Assembly: GCA_026421215.1 (NCBI GenBank) | Contig: JAPKBN010000016.1 | Location: 1-40,648 of the forward strand | Direction of reading: 5' to 3' | Source of the DNA: Dehalococcoidia bacterium | GTDB taxonomy: Bacteria; Chloroflexota; Dehalococcoidia; Lucifugimonadales; Lucifugimonadaceae | Length of the DNA: 40,648 nt | Shown: one piece after another, positions 34,732-40,648 of the stretch | Layout: every line of letters starts with the position of its first letter | Position numbering within the stretch: position 1 is the first letter of the stretch | Made by a program: the position numbers and the translations under genes | Notes under the pieces: generated by a model | Told to the model about the DNA's origin: nothing | The model's input: the letters and a program-made list of their open reading frames with translations, nothing else | The model's database searches: none

Positions 34732-35768
34732 GACCGACGACCACCGGTTAGATCGGCGAGTGTTTCCAGGGCAACTCGTTCTTCCGTATTCGGGAGCCCG
34801 CTTAGCGACTCCTGTGCCTCGTCAATCCAGCCCAACGCGATGTTGCGGCTCTCTTCGATATATCCGGATTCCCGCACGGCCTTGATAGCGGCATCGAGGG
34901 TATCGGTGTCGATCTGGGTTGGGCCGTCGTCACGTGCACCACGGGCCGATTTGAACCAGTCAAATACCGGATTTGATTCCGGCTCCGCCTCGATCAACAT
35001 GATCGCCGGCAACGTCAGGACGCCCTCTTTGAGGTCATTACCTGCCGGCTTCCCGAGTTCCTCAGAGGTGGAGTCGTAGTCGAGCACGTCGTCCAGCACC
35101 TGGTACGCCATGCCCAACTTGTAGCCGTAGTTACGGAGTAGCAGAATTTCGGACTCATGTGCACTGCCCATAACGGCGCCGCTCTCGGAAGCCGTGGTGA
35201 ACAGTGACGCGGTTTTGTCGTAGATACGCTGATAGTAGGAATCTCGTGTGACGTGAGATTCCTGTCCGTCGAGCAGTTCGTTTAGCTCCCCTCGAGCCAA
35301 CTCCATGATCGTCTCAGAGAAACGGCGGACCAGCCTGACGCTATTCGTATCGCAAACAAATCGAGCGGCGGCGGCAAATACGTAATCGCCAAGCAACACG
35401 GCGACGTTTCGGCCCCACAGATTGCTCGCCGTCTCACGACCGCGTCGCGTGTCTGCGGCATCCACCGTGTCGTCGTGTATGAGAGTTGCGATGTGAAGAA
35501 GCTCCACCGCAGTCCCCATCATCACATCCAGATCTGACGGATTCCGCCAGAGGCGGGAAGCGAGCAGGGTGATGGCGGGGCGCAATCGCTTTCCGGGAGC
35601 GCTTAGAACATGCTCAAGCCGCTCCGCCATGGCGCCTTCATGGGAACCCTGTTCCCCTGCGAGAGATGCAATGTTCACGATCACGGATTGAAGTTCCGGC
35701 CGCACGGGGTCATAGATAGCGTCGTAAGGGCTGGTGGAGGTCATCTGTTGCAAGTTTGATCCCGTCAT
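34728..35768 (-). CDS. Polyprenyl diphosphate synthase (trans-type)
   Basis: A 346-residue trans-isoprenyl diphosphate synthase, building the long prenyl chain of a quinone (or carotenoid precursor). The first Asp-rich motif is DDTVD at 99-103 in LLHIATLIHDDTVDAADTRRG; the second is DDVLD at 226-230. The residues before the first motif are Leu/His, typical of medium- to long-chain enzymes (six to ten isoprene units); exact length not determined. It overlaps the metG stop by four bases (ATGA), so the two are translationally coupled. An earlier start is not seen. Confidence 0.93.
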   Translation of the reverse strand: MTGSNLQQMTSTSPYDAIYDPVRPELQSVIVNIASLAGEQGSHEGAMAERLEHVLSAPGKRLRPAITLLASRLWRNPSDLDVMMGTAVELLHIATLIHDDTVDAADTRRGRETASNLWGRNVAVLLGDYVFAAAARFVCDTNSVRLVRRFSETIMELARGELNELLDGQESHVTRDSYYQRIYDKTASLFTTASESGAVMGSAHESEILLLRNYGYKLGMAYQVLDDVLDYDSTSEELGKPAGNDLKEGVLTLPAIMLIEAEPESNPVFDWFKSARGARDDGPTQIDTDTLDAAIKAVRESGYIEESRNIALGWIDEAQESLSGLPNTEERVALETLADLTGGRRS

Positions 35769-37441
35769 CGGGAGCTGGCCGCCGAGAGGCGTTCTGCTTC
35801 TTCTTCTACGATAGATTCGTCCAGTTTCTTAAATATGGGTGTTGGGTCTGGTAGGAATGTGCCTGCGACCGGTGTCTGTCGTTGCCATCCTGAAGACAGC
35901 ACATCGCCGTCATGTCCAAGCATTTCGTGGAGTTTTTGTGTCGAGAACGGGAGGTACGGGTAAGCGACAGTCCGCAATGTCTCGACGATGTTGAGGGCGG
36001 TCCACAGAGTCGTCGCGCCCGCCTCGCGATCTTCTTTCAGCTGTTTCCATGGGGCACGGGCATCGACATACCGGTTGCCATGCTGGGCGAGCACCATCAC
36101 GGACCGCAGGCCCTCCCTGAAATTTCGTGCGGCGAGGTGATTGGCGACATCTGTCAGCGCCTTGTCACAGGCTTTTAGTGCCGCGTTCTCCTCTGGACCT
36201 AGATCGCCTGGTTTTGGAACGGCGTTGTTGAAGTTACGCGTGGTTAACGTGAGCACACGATGGATCAGGTTTCCGAAAGTCGCAACAAGCTCATTGTTGT
36301 TGGCCAGTAAGAATCCGTTCCACGTGAAGTCAGAATCAGACGTTTCAGGCATGATCGACGTCAGGTAGTAACGAAGCGGGTCAGGGTCGTAGCGCTCCAG
36401 AAAATCGGGGAGCCATACGGCCCACCCGCTACTGGTCGAAAGCGGCCGGCCCTCAAGTGTCAAAAACTCGTTAGCTGCTACATCTTCCGCCAGATTGAGG
36501 CCACCATGGCCCATTAACATCGCCGGCCAGATGATGGTGTGGAACGGGATATTATCCTTGCCTTGGAAGTAGATCGCTCGGGCGTCCTCTTCCTCCCACC
36601 ATGCCTTCCAGGCGTCAGGGTTGCCGGAGTTTGTGGCCCATTCGATCGAGGCTGACAGGTAGCCAATAACGGCTTCGAACCATACGTAAATTCGTTTGTC
36701 GTCAAACCCTTCGACCGGGATTTTTATGCCCCAGTCGATATCGCGCGTGATCGCCCGATCCTTAAGGCCCTGTTTGAGAATGCCCATGCTGAAATTACGC
36801 ACGTTAGGGCGCCAGTCGTTCTTATCGGATATCCACTCGGTGAGCCTGTCTTGGAATGCACTTAGCCGAAGAAAAAAATGGGTTGTATCGCGGAATTCTG
36901 GTGTCGATCCGTCTTCTTTACACCGGATGTTTTCTAACTCAGCTGGATCCACGGTGTTACCACAGTTGTCGCACTGATCGCCCCGTGCTCCGTCAAAACT
37001 GCAGTGCGGGCAGACACCCTCTACGAAACGGTCGGAAAGGAATCGCTGCTCTTCCAGGCAAAACGGCATGCTCTGCACGCCCTCGACCAGATAACCGTTC
37101 TCCAGCAGTCTCGTGAACATCGCCTGTGACACAGCGTGATGGTTATCCGTGTCTGTGTGTGTGTACAGGTCGAACGAGAAACCCATCTGGGTGTTCGTCT
37201 CGGAGAATGCTTTGTGATACCGCTGTACCAGCTCCAGGGTCGATATACCTTGCTGACGGGCGGCGAGCATCGTCGGAGTGCCGTGCATGTCACTTCCGGA
37301 TACCATCAGGACGTCGTTACCTATGAGCCGGTTAAATCGCGCAAAAATATCCGCCGGCAACGAATTGCCAGCGATATGTCCAAGATGAGGTAGTCCGTTG
37401 ACGTAAGGCCACGCCACAGCCACGAGGACCCGTTCGGCCAC
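35765..37441 (-). CDS. metG: Methionyl-tRNA synthetase
   Basis: A 558-residue class I synthetase that charges tRNA-Met. HIGH is HLGH in PYVNGLPHLGHIAGN; the zinc knuckle is CPHC...CDNCG; the anticodon-binding domain holds the C-terminal region. The KMSKS loop is altered: residues 333-337 read PLSTS, whereas most homologues have K[MF]S[KT]S; the Lys is Pro and the closing Arg is Ser. The start is GTG 37441, with GGAGG four bases ahead; the frame extends to a TTG at 37504 with implausible sequence. Gene order rsmI, metG, prenyl synthase, with a four-base overlap to the last. Confidence 0.95.
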   Translation of the reverse strand: MAERVLVAVAWPYVNGLPHLGHIAGNSLPADIFARFNRLIGNDVLMVSGSDMHGTPTMLAARQQGISTLELVQRYHKAFSETNTQMGFSFDLYTHTDTDNHHAVSQAMFTRLLENGYLVEGVQSMPFCLEEQRFLSDRFVEGVCPHCSFDGARGDQCDNCGNTVDPAELENIRCKEDGSTPEFRDTTHFFLRLSAFQDRLTEWISDKNDWRPNVRNFSMGILKQGLKDRAITRDIDWGIKIPVEGFDDKRIYVWFEAVIGYLSASIEWATNSGNPDAWKAWWEEEDARAIYFQGKDNIPFHTIIWPAMLMGHGGLNLAEDVAANEFLTLEGRPLSTSSGWAVWLPDFLERYDPDPLRYYLTSIMPETSDSDFTWNGFLLANNNELVATFGNLIHRVLTLTTRNFNNAVPKPGDLGPEENAALKACDKALTDVANHLAARNFREGLRSVMVLAQHGNRYVDARAPWKQLKEDREAGATTLWTALNIVETLRTVAYPYLPFSTQKLHEMLGHDGDVLSSGWQRQTPVAGTFLPDPTPIFKKLDESIVEEEAERLSAASSR

Positions 37442-37445
37442 GATG

Positions 37446-37450
37446 CCTCC
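37446..37450 (-). promoter_or_regulatory. Shine-Dalgarno deciding the metG start
   Basis: GGAGG on the minus strand lies four bases before GTG 37441. The upstream TTG at 37504 has no such site. Confidence 0.6.
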
Positions 37451-37517
37451 ATTTCCACGTTCGGTGTTTCGCTCACGTAATGAATTACGGTGCGCGACAG
37501 TCAATTATATCCAGCGT

Positions 37518-38357
37518 TTACGAGTCGGCGGCCTTATCCGCCTGCGAACTTGTCACGAGACGGTAGACACGCCTACGTGGTGCTCCTGTCGCTTCAACAA
37601 CGGCTTCGACAAGTGACCGTCCTGACAGGACGTCGGAAAAATTCGCGATCGATTCTATGATTGTCTCGTCTGATATTTCAGTCGTCTGCTCAGGCGCGCC
37701 CTCGATCACAAGGACAAACTCTCCGCGTATACGCCCGCTCGAAAAGTACTGGATCGCCTCGGAAGCCGTGCCCCTGAATACTTCTTCGTGCAGTTTGGTC
37801 ATCTCACGGCACACGGCGATTCGTCGCCCGCCCAGAACCGATTCAATGTCTTCCAGTGCTGCTAACACCCGCTGGGGTGTTTCAAAAGCGATCAGTGTGC
37901 CGGTTTCGTAAGCGGCGCCGGATAAAACCGAGCGCCGCTCGGTGCTTTTCCGTGGCAAGAAGCCTAGGAAGGTGAATCTGTCCCCGGGCATCCCGGATAT
38001 CGAGATGGCGGTCGTGATCGCCGACGGACCGGGTACTGCGACAACGTCGTGCCCCCTTGAGACGGCTGCCTCTACCAGGGACGCCCCGGGGTCGCTGACT
38101 GTCGGAGAGCCAGCGTCTGTGACCTGCGCCACTTTTCCGGATTCAAGTGCGTCGAGCACACGCTCCAGTTGCGCCGGGTTTGAGTGCTCGTGATAGCTGA
38201 TACACGGGGTTGTCGCATCCAGGTGATTCAGCAACTTGCGGGTGACACGCGTATCTTCCGCGACCAGCAGATCGACTGTTCGCAATAAGTCGGCGGCACG
38301 TGGCGACAGGTCGCCCAGGTTACCGATCGGGGTTCCTATGATGAAAAGAGTTCCCAT
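37518..38357 (-). CDS. rsmI: 16S rRNA 2'-O-ribose C1402 methyltransferase
   Basis: A 279-residue tetrapyrrole-methylase-fold enzyme. Diagnostic are the N-terminal LFIIGTPIGNLGDLSPRA, the AEDTRVTRKLLNHL segment, the VTDAGSPTVSDPG motif and GDRFTFLGFLPRK. It methylates C1402 of 16S rRNA in the decoding centre. It is the first gene of the leftward set with metG and the prenyl synthase; 76 bases separate it from metG. ATG 38357 is divergent from the small repeat protein. Confidence 0.95.
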   Translation of the reverse strand: MGTLFIIGTPIGNLGDLSPRAADLLRTVDLLVAEDTRVTRKLLNHLDATTPCISYHEHSNPAQLERVLDALESGKVAQVTDAGSPTVSDPGASLVEAAVSRGHDVVAVPGPSAITTAISISGMPGDRFTFLGFLPRKSTERRSVLSGAAYETGTLIAFETPQRVLAALEDIESVLGGRRIAVCREMTKLHEEVFRGTASEAIQYFSSGRIRGEFVLVIEGAPEQTTEISDETIIESIANFSDVLSGRSLVEAVVEATGAPRRRVYRLVTSSQADKAADS

Positions 38358-38405
38358 GAATGTGAGGAGCGCGCGAAAGTGATGATTTGGGACAGGTTCG
38401 TTATC

Positions 38406-38436
38406 TTGCGTCTCGGGCCATATGTTTGGCTATACT
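38406..38436 (+). promoter_or_regulatory. Candidate promoter for the small repeat protein
   Basis: A TATACT at 38431-38436 with TTGCGT at 38406-38411, spacing 19 bases, slightly too long. A transcript from here would start near 38443, so translation must begin downstream, agreeing with the ATT start at 38519 and not with upstream TTG codons. Confidence 0.3.
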
Positions 38437-38518
38437 CAGGCGGTCAAATTTGCCCTTCAGGCGGCGTGCGAGTCGCCAGGCTGTTCTAGAAACGTCAAAA
38501 ACAACGGGAGAAACGAAG

Positions 38519-38806
38519 ATTAATCTCTCAACCGGACAGCGCCTCATTTCCACATCAGGAGGCGCCGAGTTCGTCGTCACCAAGGGCGGCGAAGTGGACC
38601 TGACTTGCAACGGCATACCCCTCGAAGTGAAAACGGACCAGTCGCCTTCAGAGGCTGACGGACCCGACATACAACTCGGCAAGCGCTACCAGGGCGCTGA
38701 TGAAGGTGTGAGTTTGCTGTGCGTTAAAGCCGGCAAAGGCGATCTCATCTGTGACGGCAACGTCATGGAGCTACAGAACGCCAAAAAACTCCCCTCCTCC
38801 GACTAG
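38519..38806 (+). CDS. Small protein with two internal repeats, possible ATT start
   Basis: A 95-residue hypothetical protein. The frame has no ATG and is open upstream to 38387, but the only good ribosome-binding site is GGGAG at 38506-38510, eight bases before ATT 38519, a rare start codon used by infC. The sequence is two similar blocks: residues about 15-36 (EFVVTKGGEVDLTCNGIPLE) and about 66-86 (VSLLCVKAGKGDLICDGNVM), each a small beta-rich unit with a Cys-x-Gly. The C-terminus is AKKLPSSD, and QLGKRY lies between the blocks; I recall similar small proteins in actinobacteria beside acyl-CoA genes, of no known function. Divergent from rsmI. Confidence 0.6.
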   Translation: MNLSTGQRLISTSGGAEFVVTKGGEVDLTCNGIPLEVKTDQSPSEADGPDIQLGKRYQGADEGVSLLCVKAGKGDLICDGNVMELQNAKKLPSSD

Positions 38807-38852
38807 GACACCCCGACAGTACGTTGGTACGTCAAACGGGCCTGTCGGTCCT
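38805..38852 (+). terminator. Interrupted hairpin after the small repeat protein
   Basis: AGGAC (38805-38809) pairs with GTCCT (38848-38852), and CGACAG (38814-38819) with CTGTCG (38842-38847), around an inner loop, starting at the stop codon. No T-run; terminator role is a guess. Confidence 0.4.
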
Positions 38853-38896
38853 GAACTAAGAACGTAACGACCGCCAGGTTCTCCTTAATCCTGCAC

Positions 38897-38915
38897 CTTC
38901 TCCCGCTGGGAGAGG
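38897..38915. repeat. REP-like hairpin in convergent gap
   Basis: CTTCTCCC (38897-38904) pairs with GGGAGAGG (38908-38915), one G-U, with a GCT loop. Similar in kind to 28831-28856, and also in a gap between convergent genes, of about the same length. Confidence 0.5.
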
Positions 38916-38930
38916 GGCGAACGCCATCGG

Positions 38931-40094
38931 TCACACAATATAAAGCTCGTTCGGCACGTCGTCCGTTAGCGTCTCGCAGCCGTCTTCCGTGACGAGTATC
39001 GTGTCGCTGCAACCGATCGCCCCGAGGCCCGGAAGCCGCATCGTCGTAATCACGTGGAACACCATGCCAATATGGAACGGCCTGTGTTCGTTGGCGTTAA
39101 TGCTGAAAATATTGCCCTCGTCCCAGCCGGGCGGGAACGCCGTTCCGATTCCATAGGCGATCCGACGGCCCTGCACATACGGCACATCCGCGTCGTCAAT
39201 CCGCTGCCGTGCAGCCTCGAACGCCTCTGAAGCCAACATGCCGGGCTTGATCCGCTCCTTTGCCAGTCGTAGAGCGTCTCGATTCACCTCGCTGCCCTTG
39301 AGTAGCAGTTCAGGAGGCTCGCCGACAAATGCCGCACGGGTCAACGCGGAGTGATATCTGTTAACCACGCCAGGCACCTCGAAAAACACCACATCGTCGT
39401 TTTCGATCATCCGATCTGACCACGTGGAGTGGACCTGCATGGAGTGCTGCTCTCCGGACGTGATGAATGGCGGCAACCCGCTGTACTCACTACCAGCGCG
39501 AATCTGAGCATTGACGACCTCTGCGGCCAGGTCTTGTTCGGTGGCTCCCACGGAGACCGCTTCCAGCCCTGCCCTCACACCGGCCGTCGCGATCTTCGCC
39601 GCATCACGCATGTAACCAATCTCACGCTCGGACTTGACCAGCCGACCGCTCTCCACAATCCCGGATGCATCATGAAGTCGGGCATCTGTGAGTACCATGC
39701 GCAAGCGCATGTAATCACGAATCTTGAGGAACCATGATTCGTGTTCGACACCGATGTCAGCGCGTGCCAACCCCAGTTCATCCAGAACACCCGCGATACC
39801 GATGATCGGGTCTTCTGTATCGCGGAATAATCGGTAGTCGTCGACGACAGAATAGGATGTGACAAGGGACTCCTCGTGCGGTGGAGGCACGAGTACCAGG
39901 TCACCCGTTAGCGGCACGATGAGCCCGATAAAGAAATAGTAGCCGGGCGTCTGGTAGCCGGTCAGGTAGTAGATGTTCTCCGGCGTTGTCAATAGCAGTG
40001 CATCAAGCCCGCGCTCGTCCATGCGGGCACGCACTTCGTCTAGTCGGGACTGGAACTCTTGGTGCGAGAAAAACTGGTGCTGAGGTGTTCTCAT
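38931..40094 (-). CDS. M24-fold protein, creatinase / ectoine-hydrolase-like
   Basis: A 387-residue pita-bread-fold protein. The N-terminal domain has ALLLTTPENIYYLTGYQTPGY, as in creatinase, prolidase and the ectoine hydrolase DoeA/EutD. The metal site of true aminopeptidases is gone: at the positions of the first Asp, second Asp and the His stand Glu239, Ala250 and Tyr (IAYGIG), and the last Glu is replaced by Ser/Asp (GCSDTIL). This matches EutD/DoeA, where a FxELAGCxRRYH type stretch replaces the metal motif and the loop is YPPDW-like, here FPPGWDEG. So it likely hydrolyses a small amidine or guanidine-type substrate without metal. ATG 40094 is chosen over 40163 (AGGG seven bases ahead; leaves a 95-base divergent gap). 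Confidence 0.87.
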   Translation of the reverse strand: MRTPQHQFFSHQEFQSRLDEVRARMDERGLDALLLTTPENIYYLTGYQTPGYYFFIGLIVPLTGDLVLVPPPHEESLVTSYSVVDDYRLFRDTEDPIIGIAGVLDELGLARADIGVEHESWFLKIRDYMRLRMVLTDARLHDASGIVESGRLVKSEREIGYMRDAAKIATAGVRAGLEAVSVGATEQDLAAEVVNAQIRAGSEYSGLPPFITSGEQHSMQVHSTWSDRMIENDDVVFFEVPGVVNRYHSALTRAAFVGEPPELLLKGSEVNRDALRLAKERIKPGMLASEAFEAARQRIDDADVPYVQGRRIAYGIGTAFPPGWDEGNIFSINANEHRPFHIGMVFHVITTMRLPGLGAIGCSDTILVTEDGCETLTDDVPNELYIV

Positions 40095-40189
40095 TCGGTG
40101 ACCCTGTTTGGATATACGCGGGTTGTGACAGTCGATGTCGATATTCCGGTTGGGCGAAAGCATAATGCCGGTCTACTCCGGGAGGTTAG

Positions 40190-40648
40190 ATGAACGACTC
40201 AATTTCGAAAATTGAAGCCCGTCGTATTGCCCTCACCGCTCAAGGCTTCGCCAAGCCTAGGCCAACTGAAGCAGGACACGCCGATCTTCGTGGCGTAATT
40301 GATCGTCTCGGGTTGATACAGCTCGATTCAGTAAACGTGTGCGTGCGCGCTCACTACATGCCGTTCTTTTCACGACTCGGGAAGTATCCGATTGAGCTGC
40401 TCGGCGATGGCTGCCACGAGCGATTTAACCTGTTTGAGTTCTGGGGGCACGTCGCATCGTTGATTCCGGTGGAGCAGTATCCGTTGTTCAGACATCGGAT
40501 GGATGACGGGATCAAGCGACGATCTCGGACCATAGGTAGCGCCGACGCTGATTACCTTGATTTGATCATTGATGAGATCCGCGAGCGAGGCCCGCTCACG
40601 ATCGGCGAACTTGAGAACCCGGGGAGGCGGAGCGGCGGCGGCGGTTCT
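40190..40648 (+). CDS. Winged-helix protein, AlkZ/YcaQ-like DNA glycosylase (5' part)
   Basis: The first 153 codons of a protein cut by the window edge. It matches the AlkZ/YcaQ family of winged-helix DNA glycosylases: KIEARRIALTAQGF, then IQLDSVNV (the conserved QxD), RAHYMPFFSRLG, LFEFWGHVASLIP and a second wing with IRERGPLTIGELE. These enzymes excise alkylated bases or act on interstrand cross-links. Starts at ATG 40190 with GGGAGG four bases ahead, divergent from the M24-fold gene. The visible end runs into a Gly-rich linker. Confidence 0.88.
   Translation, partial: MNDSISKIEARRIALTAQGFAKPRPTEAGHADLRGVIDRLGLIQLDSVNVCVRAHYMPFFSRLGKYPIELLGDGCHERFNLFEFWGHVASLIPVEQYPLFRHRMDDGIKRRSRTIGSADADYLDLIIDEIRERGPLTIGELENPGRRSGGGGS

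Noticed and set aside
36421-36450. Sequencing error or frameshift as the cause of the odd KMSKS loop
   Set aside because: The reading frame runs unbroken and flanking residues (EFLTLEGR and GWAVWL) match the family, so the substitutions appear real.

Overview
The window looks like a chromosomal segment from an uncultured, Chloroflexota-like bacterium. The best guess is the SAR202 / Dehalococcoidia lineage: moderate-to-high GC, paralogue-rich catabolic genes (two mandelate-racemase-type enolase-superfamily proteins, two beta-lactamase-fold hydrolases, three EamA transporters, two MFS_3 exporters), and a bacterial Vms1-like release factor of a type reported mainly from Actinobacteria and related groups. 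The taxon is an inference from gene content; no rRNA is present. No insertion sequence, prophage, CRISPR array or replication origin was seen.

Layout. 0-5.4 kb: an MFS exporter, then two divergent secreted or anchored proteins that both carry an HExxH zinc-peptidase motif and match no family I can name. 5.6-7.9 kb: an hflK-hflC pair closed by a very strong hairpin. 8.0-11.8 kb: an HPP membrane protein and a possible sugar-acid cluster (uronate-dehydrogenase-like SDR, DUF362 protein, rhamnonate-dehydratase-like enolase-superfamily protein). 12.3-20.3 kb: one long leftward run that may be an operon: class IV aminotransferase, CoA-transferase subunits A and B, three tandem EamA transporters, two tandem beta-lactamase-fold hydrolases. 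20.5-27.4 kb: orphan OmpR-type regulator, VLRF1-like release factor with a GGQ loop, a second enolase-superfamily enzyme, an M1 aminopeptidase and a second MFS_3 exporter.

27.7-34.7 kb: a D-cysteine desulfhydrase/ACC deaminase-family protein, purE-purK, a methyltransferase coupled to a small dimeric alpha-beta-barrel-like protein, tRNA-Glu(UUC), endonuclease III and a YtcJ-like amidohydrolase. 34.7-38.4 kb: a leftward housekeeping run rsmI-metG-polyprenyl diphosphate synthase. 38.5-40.6 kb: a small internally repeated protein with a probable ATT start, a creatinase/ectoine-hydrolase-like M24-fold protein lacking metal ligands, and the 5' part of an AlkZ/YcaQ-like winged-helix protein cut by the window edge.

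Taken together, the accessory genes suggest a heterotroph scavenging sugar acids, amino or keto acids and peptides, with uptake or export devoted to small organic molecules. The items I find most worth following up are the VLRF1-like protein, the divergent HExxH pair, the aminotransferase/CoA-transferase/triple-transporter/double-hydrolase operon, the methionyl-tRNA synthetase with a degenerate KMSKS loop, and the small protein with a probable ATT start.
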